From an uncultured Sphingopyxis sp. (lineage in GTDB: Bacteria; Pseudomonadota; Alphaproteobacteria; Sphingomonadales; Sphingomonadaceae), in assembly GCF_900078365.1 (NCBI RefSeq), contig NZ_LT598653.1, positions 806,001 through 870,000 of the forward strand: DNA of 64,000 bases. Direction: 5' to 3'. The notes under the pieces were generated by a model that was not told where the DNA came from, did no database searches, and worked only from the letters and a program-made list of their open reading frames with translations. The translations under genes and the position numbers were made by a program. The first letter of the stretch is position 1, and each line of letters begins with the position of its first letter. Positions 53,902 to 61,686 of this stretch are shown here, piece by piece.

Positions 53902-54678
53902 ATGGCGACCCAACCCGCCGAAAAGCGCTTCAGCCACAAGAAGCTCGAACGCAATGTCAGCCTGCTCGGCTTCTTCTCGCTGATCGCCGTCGCGATCGGC
54001 GGCATCGTCGAGATCGCGCCTTTGTTCTGGATCGACAACACGATCGAGAAGGTCGACGGGATGCGGCCCTATACGCCGCTCGAACTCGCGGGGCGCAACA
54101 TCTATATCCGCGAGGGCTGCTATACCTGCCACAGCCAGATGATCCGCCCGTTCCGCGACGAGGTCGAACGCTATGGTCACTACAGCCTGGCGGCGGAGAG
54201 CATGTACGACCACCCGTTCCAGTGGGGGTCGAAGCGCACCGGACCCGACCTCGCGCGCGTCGGCGGCCGCTATTCGGACGAATGGCACAAGGCGCATCTG
54301 ATCGACCCGCGCAGCGTCGTGCCCGAATCGATCATGCCGGGCTACGCCTTCCTCGCCGATCGCGATCTCGAGGCGAGCGACATGGCGCGCGACCTGACCG
54401 CGCTCTACCGCGTCGGCGTTCCTTATACCAAGACCGACATCGCCAAGGCGAACGACGACATCCGCGCGCAGGCCGATCCCGATGCGGGCGCCGGCGACCT
54501 CGTCAAGCGCTACCCCAAGGCGCAGGTGCGCGATTTCGACGGCGATCCCGCCCGCGTGACCGAAATGGACGCGCTGATCGCCTATCTCCAGATGCTCGGC
54601 ACGCTGGTCGATGTCGAGAAGGCGGCGCCGCAGGAGCAGGCGCATGTGCCCGCCGCCGCATCGGAGGCGTCGCGATGA
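53902..54678 (+). CDS. ccoO: cbb3 oxidase monohaem cytochrome c subunit II
   Basis: 258 residues with an N-terminal membrane anchor (VSLLGFFSLIAVAIGGIVEI), one haem site CYTCH (C73, C76, H77) and conserved MIRPFRDEVERYGHYSLAAE and GPDLARVGGRYSDEWH. A methionine in ESIMPGYAFL is a likely haem ligand. It passes electrons from CcoP to CcoN. The AGGAGCCACAGGCC spacing gives a good ribosome site. The stop overlaps ccoQ by four bases. Confidence 0.96.
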   Translation: MATQPAEKRFSHKKLERNVSLLGFFSLIAVAIGGIVEIAPLFWIDNTIEKVDGMRPYTPLELAGRNIYIREGCYTCHSQMIRPFRDEVERYGHYSLAAESMYDHPFQWGSKRTGPDLARVGGRYSDEWHKAHLIDPRSVVPESIMPGYAFLADRDLEASDMARDLTALYRVGVPYTKTDIAKANDDIRAQADPDAGAGDLVKRYPKAQVRDFDGDPARVTEMDALIAYLQMLGTLVDVEKAAPQEQAHVPAAASEASR

Positions 54679-54839
54679 CCTATGACGAGGTGCGGCATTT
54701 CGCCGACAGCTGGGGGCTGATCGTCATGGTGGCAATGTTCCTCCTCTTCATCGCCTGGCCCTTTCGCAAGGGCGCGCGCCGTCATCACGACGAAGCGGCG
54801 AACATGATCTTCAAGGACGACGACAATGGCCGATCATAA
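54675..54839 (+). CDS. ccoQ: cbb3 oxidase subunit CcoQ
   Basis: 54 residues: MTYDEVRHFADSWGL, one membrane helix (IVMVAMFLLFIAWPF), then a basic tail. This small subunit stabilises the oxidase. It overlaps both ccoO (four bases) and ccoP (14 bases). Confidence 0.93.
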   Translation: MTYDEVRHFADSWGLIVMVAMFLLFIAWPFRKGARRHHDEAANMIFKDDDNGRS

Positions 54840-55764
54840 GCGCATCGACGAAGTGACCGGTACGAGCACGTCCGGTCACGAATGGGACGGCATAGAGGAA
54901 CTCGACACGCCGATGCCGCGCTGGTGGCTGTGGTCGCTCTATGCGACGATCGTCTGGGGCATCGCCTATGTCATCCTCTACCCCGCCTGGCCGATGGTCC
55001 ATGGCGCGACCGAGGGGGTGCTCGGCTGGACCAGCCGCGGCCAGCTCGAAGCGGAGATGCAGGCCGACGCGGCGCGCCGCGCGCCGGTGGTGAATGCGAT
55101 CGCCGCGACCCCGATCGCCGACCTGCCCGCGAAGCCCGAACTGATGCAGGCGGCGGTGCAGGGCGGGGCGGCTGCCTTTCGCGTCCATTGCGTCCAGTGC
55201 CACGGCGCGGGCGGCGCGGGGGTGAAGAAGCTCTATCCCAGCCTGACCGACGACGACTGGCTGTGGGGCGGCGACCTCTCCACGATCGAATATACGATCG
55301 CCCACGGCATCCGGAACCCCGACCATGATGCGACGCGTACCAGCCTGATGCCCGCCTTCGGGCGCGACGGCATCCTCGACGCGGGGCAGATCGCCGACGT
55401 CGTCAGCCATGTCCGCGTCATCAGCCGCCAGGAAAGGCCGAGCGCGTCGTCGGCGCGCGGGGCTACGCTGTTCGAGGCGAACTGCGCCGTCTGCCACGGT
55501 CCGAACGGCGAGGGCGGGCGGACGGTCGGCGCGCCGAAGCTGACCGATGCCATCTGGCTCTATGGCGGCGACCGCGCGAGCATCGCGGCGACGGTGACCC
55601 AGCCGCGCAATGGCGTGATGCCGCGCTGGAACGGCCGGCTCGATCCCGCGACGATCAAGATGCTCGCCGCCTATGTCTATTCGCTCGGCGGCGGCGAGAA
55701 GGCGCCGGCGCCGGCCGCGGAAGGGCCGGGAACCGAAGGACGGGGAGCCGATGGTCAGCCCTGA
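54826..55764 (+). CDS. ccoP: cbb3 oxidase dihaem cytochrome c subunit III
   Basis: 312 residues. The N-terminus has HEWDGIEELDTPMPRWWLW followed by a membrane helix and YPAWPMVHGATEGVLGW, the family signature. Two haem sites are CVQCH (C122, C125, H126) and CAVCH (C220, C223, H224), with methionines in LMPAFG and VMPRWN. CcoP takes electrons from the bc1 complex. The end overlaps the ccoG start. Confidence 0.96.
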   Translation: MADHKRIDEVTGTSTSGHEWDGIEELDTPMPRWWLWSLYATIVWGIAYVILYPAWPMVHGATEGVLGWTSRGQLEAEMQADAARRAPVVNAIAATPIADLPAKPELMQAAVQGGAAAFRVHCVQCHGAGGAGVKKLYPSLTDDDWLWGGDLSTIEYTIAHGIRNPDHDATRTSLMPAFGRDGILDAGQIADVVSHVRVISRQERPSASSARGATLFEANCAVCHGPNGEGGRTVGAPKLTDAIWLYGGDRASIAATVTQPRNGVMPRWNGRLDPATIKMLAAYVYSLGGGEKAPAPAAEGPGTEGRGADGQP

Positions 55765-57208
55765 CGACCTGACCGGCGAGCATGGGTCGCTCTATGCGGC
55801 GCGAAAGGGCGTCTACCCCAAGAAGGTGGACGGCCCGTTCCGCCGCTTCAAATGGGCGATCATGGCGGTCACGCTGGCGATCTATTACGCTACGCCGTGG
55901 ATCCGCTGGGATCGCGGGCCGCACGCGCCCGACCAGGCGGTGCTCGTCGACCTCGCGAACCGGCGCTTCTACATGTTCCAGATCGAAATCTGGCCGCATG
56001 AATTCTATTATGTCGCGGGCCTGCTCATCATGGCGGGGATCGGGTTGTTCCTCGTCACCAGCGCAGTCGGGCGCGCGTGGTGCGGCTATGCCTGTCCGCA
56101 GACGGTGTGGACCGACCTGTTCCAGCACGTCGACCGGCTGATCGACGGCGACCGCAACGCGCAGATCCGCCTCGCGAACGGGCCGTGGACGGCGGCAAAG
56201 ATCGCCAAGCGGGCGGTCAAATATGCGATCTACCTGACCGTCGCTTTCTGGACCGGCGGCGCGTGGATCATGTATTTCGCCGACGCGCCGACGCTGACGC
56301 ACGATTTCTGGACCGGGCAGGCGGCGCCGGTCGCCTATGTCACCGTCGCGGTATTGACCGCGACGACCTTCGTCCTCGGCGGCTTCCTGCGCGAGCAGGT
56401 GTGCATCTATATGTGCCCCTGGCCGCGCATTCAGACCGCGATGATGGACGAGAAGTCGCTGCTCGTGACCTACAAGGACTGGCGCGGCGAACCGCGCGGC
56501 AGCGTCAAGAAGGCCGAGAAGAATCCCGGCGCCTTTGGCGACTGCGTCGATTGCAACCAGTGCGTCGCGGTCTGCCCGACCGGCATCGACATCCGCGAGG
56601 GACCGCAGATCGGCTGCATCACCTGCGCTTTGTGCATCGACGCCTGCGACAGCGTGATGGCACAGGTCGGGCGGCCGCGCGGATTGATCGACTATTGCAC
56701 CCTCGACGATGCCGCGACCGAAAAGGCGGGCGGGGTCGCGCCGCCGATCCGCAAGACGCTCTTCCGCCCGCGCACCCTCGTCTATTTCGGCCTGTGGGGC
56801 GCGATCGGGCTGGCGATGCTCTTCACCCTCGGCCAGCGCACCCGGCTCGATCTCGCCGTCCAGCACGAGCGCAGCCCGCTCTACGTCCAGCTGTCCGACG
56901 GCGCGATCCGCAACAATTACACGCTGAAGCTGCGCAACATGGAGCTCCGCCCGCGCCGGGTCGAAATCAGCGTCAGCGGCCTGCCCGGGGCGCGATTGTG
57001 GATCGACGGCGGATCGCGCGAAACGGCGCGGCAGAGCCTGCACATGCCGCTGGCGCCCGACAGCGTGACGAGCGCGCGGCTGTTCGTCGTCGCGCCCGGC
57101 GCGGGACCGGCGCGGCAGGATTTCACCATCGCGGTGCGCGCGCTCGACGACGATCCGCGCGGCGACCGCGAGACCATCCAGTTCGACCGGCCGGGAACCG
57201 AACCATGA
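55751..57208 (+). CDS. ccoG: Cytochrome oxidase accessory protein CcoG (RdxA/FixG)
   Basis: 485 residues from ATG 55751. Several membrane helices precede a ferredoxin-like region with two cysteine clusters (CVDCNQCVAVCPTGID and GCITCALCIDACD), and another CPW/CPQ site (GYACPQTVW). The C-terminal third is a periplasmic Ig-like domain. CcoG is a cupric reductase that supplies Cu(I) for oxidase assembly. It overlaps ccoP by 14 bases and fixH by four. Confidence 0.94.
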   Translation: MVSPDDLTGEHGSLYAARKGVYPKKVDGPFRRFKWAIMAVTLAIYYATPWIRWDRGPHAPDQAVLVDLANRRFYMFQIEIWPHEFYYVAGLLIMAGIGLFLVTSAVGRAWCGYACPQTVWTDLFQHVDRLIDGDRNAQIRLANGPWTAAKIAKRAVKYAIYLTVAFWTGGAWIMYFADAPTLTHDFWTGQAAPVAYVTVAVLTATTFVLGGFLREQVCIYMCPWPRIQTAMMDEKSLLVTYKDWRGEPRGSVKKAEKNPGAFGDCVDCNQCVAVCPTGIDIREGPQIGCITCALCIDACDSVMAQVGRPRGLIDYCTLDDAATEKAGGVAPPIRKTLFRPRTLVYFGLWGAIGLAMLFTLGQRTRLDLAVQHERSPLYVQLSDGAIRNNYTLKLRNMELRPRRVEISVSGLPGARLWIDGGSRETARQSLHMPLAPDSVTSARLFVVAPGAGPARQDFTIAVRALDDDPRGDRETIQFDRPGTEP

Positions 57209-57675
57209 CCGACAAGCGCGAGCGCAAAGCCTTCACCGGACGCCATGCGGCGATAATCCTGATCGCCTTCTTCGGCACCGTCATCGGCGTCAATATGGTG
57301 ATGGCGAGCTTTGCGCTGTCGACCTTCGGCGGCACCGTCGTCGACAACAGCTATGTCGCGAGCCAGCATTACAACGAATGGCTCGCCCGCGCCGACGCGC
57401 AGTACCGGCTCGGCTGGGACAAGAGCGTCGCGGTCGACGAGGGCCGCCACGTCCGGCTGATCGTCCGCAAGGACGGCGCGCCGGTGGACGGGCTGCGCGT
57501 CGTCGCGACGCTTCGCCACCCGCTCGGCCGCGCGCCCGCGCGCGCGATGCGCTTCGCCCCGGCGGCGGACGGCACGCTGCGCTCGCTCGATGCGCTGCCT
57601 GCCGGGCGCTGGCAGCTCGACCTGTCGGTGCATCGCGGCGCCGACGAGGCGCGCTACCGGATCGACCTCCAGTGA
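57205..57675 (+). CDS. fixH: FixH/CcoH oxidase assembly protein
   Basis: 156 residues with an N-terminal membrane helix (HAAIILIAFFGTVIGVNMVM) and the family motif NSYVASQHYNEWLARA followed by a beta-rich periplasmic domain (VRLIVRKDGAPVDGL). It is needed for assembly or stability of the cbb3 oxidase. Coupled to ccoG and ccoI by four-base overlaps. Confidence 0.92.
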   Translation: MTDKRERKAFTGRHAAIILIAFFGTVIGVNMVMASFALSTFGGTVVDNSYVASQHYNEWLARADAQYRLGWDKSVAVDEGRHVRLIVRKDGAPVDGLRVVATLRHPLGRAPARAMRFAPAADGTLRSLDALPAGRWQLDLSVHRGADEARYRIDLQ

Positions 57676-59792
57676 CCGACGCCGCCGCCTCGCTCGTCGA
57701 GCGCGATTTCGCGGTGCCCGACATCCGCTGCGCCGGCTGCATCGCCAAGCTGGAACAGGGGCTGGTACGCGACCGGCGGATCGCGGCGGCGCGCGTCAAT
57801 TTCACCGAGAAGCGCGTGCATATCTCCTGCGCCCCCGATGCGGACACGCCCGAACTGATCGGGGCCTTTTCGCTGCTGGGGTTCGAGGCGCATCCGATCG
57901 GCGACGGTCCCGCCGAAGTCGATGGCGGCGCGTCCGACAGCCGCGCGCTGCTGCGCGCGGTCGCGGTCGCGGGCTTCGCGATGATGAACATCATGCTGCT
58001 GTCGGTGTCGGTCTGGTCGGGCGCTAGCGGGGCGACGCGCGACCTCTTTCACTGGCTCTCGGCGGCGATCGCGCTGCCGACCGTCGCCTATGCCGGGCGC
58101 AGCTTCTTCCGTTCGGCGTGGCGCGCGGTGCGCCACGGCCGGACCAATATGGACGTGCCGATCAGCATCGGGGTGCTGATCGCGACCGCGCTCAGCCTCT
58201 ACGAAACCGCGACCCACGGTCCCCACGCCTATTTCGACGGCGTCGTGATGCTGCTCTTCTTCCTGCTCTGCGGTCGCTGGCTCGACAGCGTGATGCGTGA
58301 CCGCGCGCGCGGCGGGGTGACCGCGCTGCTCCGCAACATGGGGACCGGCGCGATGATCGTCGGCGCCGACGAGGCGAGCCGATGGGTCGACGCCACCGCG
58401 CTTCAGCCCGGCATGGTCATGCTCGTCGTGGCGGGCGAGCGCCTGTCGGCGGACGGTGTCATTATCGGCGGCGCCAGCCGGATCGACCTGTCGCTGCTGA
58501 CCGGCGAGAGCGCGCCGCAGGCCGTAGGGCTCGGCGATCCGGTCCACGCCGGGACGCTGAATATCGAGGCCCCGATCCGCGTCCGGGTGACCGCGGCGGG
58601 CGCCGACACCGCGATCGCCGACATCGCGCGGCTGATGGGCGAAGCGGCGCAGGGCAAGTCGCGCTATGTCCGCATCGCCGACCGCGCGGCGCGCTATTAT
58701 GCGCCCGCGGTCCACACGCTGGCGCTGCTCGCCTTCGCCGGATGGATGATCGCGGGCGCGGGCTGGCATCACAGCCTGCTGATCGCGGTCGCGGTGCTGA
58801 TCATCACCTGTCCCTGCGCGCTCGGCCTCGCGGTGCCGGCGGCACAGATCGTCGCGGCGGGCACGCTGATGCGCGTCGGGGTGCTGGTGAAGGACGGGTC
58901 GGCGCTCGAACGGCTGGCCGAGGTCGACCGCGCGATGATCGACAAGACGGGAACGCTGACGCTCGGCCGCCCGGTCGCGACCAATCTGGACGAGGCGGAC
59001 ACGGCCGCGCGTGGATTGTTGCTCGCGCTCGCACGCGCCAGCCGTCATCCGCTCAGCGAAGCACTGACCCGCGACCTGACGGCGATGGAGGTGACGCCAG
59101 TCGCGGTCGCGGCGATCCGCGAGACTCCCGGCTTTGGGGTCGAGGCCCTCTGGGAAGGGCACCGCGTGACGCTCGGCCGCCCGGCGCGGCTGGCCGCCGA
59201 CAGCGCGCTGGCGACCGAACTTGTGGTCGATGGGGTTCCGGCGATCACCGTCCGCTTCGCCGACGCGCTGCGTCCCGACGCCGCCCAAACGATCGCCGCG
59301 CTGGAACAGGCGGGCGTCGCGCCGACCATCTTGTCGGGCGACCGCGCCGCCGCCGTCGCGCCGGTCGCGCGCGCGCTCGGCCTCACCGCCCAGACCGGCA
59401 TGAGCCCGCAGGACAAGCTTGCCGCCATCGCGCGGCAGGCGGCGGCGGGGCACAAGGTGCTGATGATCGGCGACGGGCTCAACGACGGCCCCGCGCTCGC
59501 CGCGGGGCACGCCTCGATCGCGCCCGGCTCGGCGAGCGACGCGGGCAAGAATGCCGCCGACTGCATCTTCCTCGGCGACCGGCTGATGCCGGTGGTGCAG
59601 GCGATCCGCGTCGCGCGGCGGACGCAGGCGATCGTGCGGCAGAATTTTGCGCTCGCGATCGGCTATAATATCATCGCGGTGCCGCTCGCCTTCATGGGAT
59701 ATGTGACGCCGCTGGTCGCCGCCATCGCCATGTCGGGATCGTCGCTGATCGTCGTCAGCAACGCGCTGCGGCTGAAGGGAGCGGCGCGGTGA
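57672..59792 (+). CDS. ccoI: Copper-exporting P-type ATPase CcoI (FixI)
   Basis: 706 residues from GTG 57672, overlapping the fixH stop. The heavy-metal domain has CAGC (C20, C23). The ion path motif CPC is at 380-382, the phosphorylated D424 is in DKTGTLT, and the hinge GDGLNDGPAL is present. CcoI moves Cu(I) to the periplasm for the CuB site of cbb3 oxidase rather than for detoxification. Its stop overlaps ccoS. Confidence 0.95.
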   Translation: MTDAAASLVERDFAVPDIRCAGCIAKLEQGLVRDRRIAAARVNFTEKRVHISCAPDADTPELIGAFSLLGFEAHPIGDGPAEVDGGASDSRALLRAVAVAGFAMMNIMLLSVSVWSGASGATRDLFHWLSAAIALPTVAYAGRSFFRSAWRAVRHGRTNMDVPISIGVLIATALSLYETATHGPHAYFDGVVMLLFFLLCGRWLDSVMRDRARGGVTALLRNMGTGAMIVGADEASRWVDATALQPGMVMLVVAGERLSADGVIIGGASRIDLSLLTGESAPQAVGLGDPVHAGTLNIEAPIRVRVTAAGADTAIADIARLMGEAAQGKSRYVRIADRAARYYAPAVHTLALLAFAGWMIAGAGWHHSLLIAVAVLIITCPCALGLAVPAAQIVAAGTLMRVGVLVKDGSALERLAEVDRAMIDKTGTLTLGRPVATNLDEADTAARGLLLALARASRHPLSEALTRDLTAMEVTPVAVAAIRETPGFGVEALWEGHRVTLGRPARLAADSALATELVVDGVPAITVRFADALRPDAAQTIAALEQAGVAPTILSGDRAAAVAPVARALGLTAQTGMSPQDKLAAIARQAAAGHKVLMIGDGLNDGPALAAGHASIAPGSASDAGKNAADCIFLGDRLMPVVQAIRVARRTQAIVRQNFALAIGYNIIAVPLAFMGYVTPLVAAIAMSGSSLIVVSNALRLKGAAR

Positions 59793-59944
59793 ACGGGCTG
59801 CTTGTCCTGATTCCGGTCGCGCTCGGCCTCGGGCTGATCGGCCTCGCTGCCTTCTTCTGGTCGCTGCGCGGCGGGCAGTTCGACGATCTCGACGGCGCCG
59901 CGCTGCGCATCTTCGTCGAGGAAGAGGAGGAGGACGCGCGATGA
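59789..59944 (+). CDS. ccoS: cbb3 oxidase maturation protein CcoS
   Basis: 51 residues from GTG 59789 (VNGLLVLIPVALGLGL, then AAFFWSLRGGQFDDLDG). One membrane helix and the WSLRxGQFDDLDG motif identify CcoS, needed to put haem b and copper into CcoN. It overlaps ccoI and the next gene by four bases each. Confidence 0.92.
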   Translation: MNGLLVLIPVALGLGLIGLAAFFWSLRGGQFDDLDGAALRIFVEEEEEDAR

Positions 59945-60165
59945 CCGCGCCCGGTGTCGTCCTGATGCTTGGCGCGGCGGCGCTGATGCAGCCGCCTGCC
60001 GCGGAGGCACATGTGCTGACGATCCCGGCATGCGGCGGCGCATCGCACCGGATGATCGTCCCCGGCGATCCCGCCGACCCCGAACAGCGCCGCGACTGCG
60101 CCAAGGCCTGCCACGCGGTCGGCGAGCGGCGCGGTAAACGGGCGGGGCCGAAGGGCTGCTGCTAG
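59941..60165 (+). CDS. Small Cys-rich secreted protein of the cco operon
   Basis: 74 residues. A hydrophobic start (VVLMLGAAALMQPPAAEA) looks like a signal peptide. The mature part has four separated cysteines or pairs (PACGG, DCAKACHAVG, KGCC), suitable for metal binding. Its ATG overlaps the ccoS stop, so it is translated with the oxidase assembly genes. Possibly a copper or haem carrier; no family name is known to me. Confidence 0.65.
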   Translation: MTAPGVVLMLGAAALMQPPAAEAHVLTIPACGGASHRMIVPGDPADPEQRRDCAKACHAVGERRGKRAGPKGCC

Positions 60166-60200
60166 GGCCGCGCCCCGGAGTTGGGGATTTGGATTGGCAT

Positions 60201-60277
60201 CGTCATTGCGAGCGAAGCGAAGCAATCCAGAGTTGGCGCAAACCGCCCTGGATTGCTTCGCTTCGCTCGCAATGACG
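60201..60277. repeat. Perfect 30-bp inverted repeat (REP-like hairpin)
   Basis: 60201-60230 and 60248-60277 are exact reverse complements, separated by 17 bases. The arms begin CGTCATTGCGAGCGAAGCGA. The core GTCATTGCGAGC is a known dispersed palindrome in many bacterial genomes, including sphingomonads. It sits between the oxidase operon and hemN. It may terminate or stabilise the upstream transcript, but no T-run is present. Confidence 0.9.
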
Positions 60278-60285
60278 AACGAGGA

Positions 60286-60299
60286 TTGATCCCGGTCAA
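60286..60299 (+). promoter_or_regulatory. FNR box upstream of hemN
   Basis: TTGATCCCGGTCAA matches the FNR consensus as closely as the ccoN site. Its centre is at 60292.5, exactly 41.5 bases before the hemN start codon (60334). Confidence 0.85.
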
Positions 60300-60333
60300 T
60301 GTCGCGGCGGACGTTTGCCCATAGGATGCGCGC

Positions 60334-61656
60334 ATGTGGTCCTATCACCCCGATCTGCTCGCAAAACCGGTGCCGCGCTACACCAGCTATCCGACGGCGA
60401 TGGAATTCGCCGAAGACGTCGGCGCCCACGATTATGCGCAGGCGCTCGATGCGGTGGAATCGGCGACGCCGGTCTCGCTCTATGTCCACATCCCCTTTTG
60501 CGAAAGCATCTGCTGGTATTGCGGCTGCAACACCGGCGCGGCGGGGCGCAAGCAGCGGCTCGACGATTATCTGACGGCGCTCAGGGCGGAGATCGCGCTC
60601 GTTGCGAAGCGGCTGGGCGGACGCGGGCGCATTCGCCGCATCGCCTTCGGCGGCGGCAGTCCGAATGCGATCGCGCCGGTCGAGCTGGTGCGCCTGCTCG
60701 ACCTGCTGCTTACCGTCTTCGACGCGCACCGGCCCGACGTTTCGATCGAGCTCGACCCGCGCGGCTTCTCGTCTGAATGGGCGCTGGTGCTCGCGGCGGC
60801 GCAGGTCACCCGGGTCAGCCTCGGCGTCCAGACCTTCGCGCCGCACGTCCAGCAGGCGATCGGGCGCATCCAGCCGCTTTCGCATATCGAGCGCGTCGTC
60901 GCCGCGCTGCGCCTGCGCGGCATCGATGCGATCAACTTCGATCTGATGTACGGGCTGCCGGGACAGGGCCTCGCCGATCTCGACGCGACGCTCGACGAAA
61001 CCATCCGCCTCGCGCCAAGCCGAATCGCGCTCTTCGGCTATGCGCATCTTCCCGATATGATCCCGCGTCAGCGACGGATCGATGCCGCGAACTTGCCCGA
61101 CGCGCGGCTGCGCTTCGATCAGGCGCGGCTCGGCTATCGGCGCCTGACGGCGGCCGGCTATGTCCCCGTCGGCTTCGATCATTTCGCGCGCGCCGACGAC
61201 CCGCTCGCCATCGCGGCGCGCGAAGGCCGGGTGAACCGCAATTTCCAGGGCTTTACGGAGGACGACACGCCGGTGCTGCTCGGCTTCGGCGCCAGCGCGA
61301 TCGGCAAATTCCCCGACCTGATCGTGCAGAATGAAAAAAAGTCCGGCCTCTATCGCGTCCTCGCCGATGCCGGGCGGCTCGCCGTGGTGAGAGGGGTGAG
61401 GGTCGATGCGGAGGAGCAGCGGCGCGGCCGGCATATTCGCGATCTGCTATGCAACGGGCGCGCGTATCTGGATGCTGACGAGGTCGCGCCGGCGCGGAGC
61501 GCGCTGTCGGATTTCGAGCGGCGCGGCATCATCGCGTGGGAGGAGGACGCCCTCATGATCCGCGATTGCGGCCTGCCTTATGCGCGCCACGTCGCCGCGC
61601 GGTTCGACCGCATCCGCGGAGACATCCGGCCGGGTCAACCCGATCGCCGCCTGTGA
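60334..61656 (+). CDS. hemN: Oxygen-independent coproporphyrinogen III oxidase
   Basis: 440 residues starting MWSYHPDLLAKPVPRYTSYP, the normal HemN start. The radical-SAM cluster is C56, C60, C63 (CESICWYCGC), followed by the GGGSP segment and RVSLGVQTF. It converts coproporphyrinogen III to protoporphyrinogen IX without oxygen, so haem can be made for the cbb3 oxidase at low oxygen. An FNR box lies 34 bases upstream. A weak AGGA lies at 60323-60326. Confidence 0.95.
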   Translation: MWSYHPDLLAKPVPRYTSYPTAMEFAEDVGAHDYAQALDAVESATPVSLYVHIPFCESICWYCGCNTGAAGRKQRLDDYLTALRAEIALVAKRLGGRGRIRRIAFGGGSPNAIAPVELVRLLDLLLTVFDAHRPDVSIELDPRGFSSEWALVLAAAQVTRVSLGVQTFAPHVQQAIGRIQPLSHIERVVAALRLRGIDAINFDLMYGLPGQGLADLDATLDETIRLAPSRIALFGYAHLPDMIPRQRRIDAANLPDARLRFDQARLGYRRLTAAGYVPVGFDHFARADDPLAIAAREGRVNRNFQGFTEDDTPVLLGFGASAIGKFPDLIVQNEKKSGLYRVLADAGRLAVVRGVRVDAEEQRRGRHIRDLLCNGRAYLDADEVAPARSALSDFERRGIIAWEEDALMIRDCGLPYARHVAARFDRIRGDIRPGQPDRRL

Positions 61657-61686
61657 CCTTGTCGGGGCCAGCCGGACGCTCCAATG

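Noticed and set aside
57654..60104. 816-codon frame antisense to ccoI
   Set aside because: Same reverse-frame image pattern; ccoI carries all P-type ATPase motifs.
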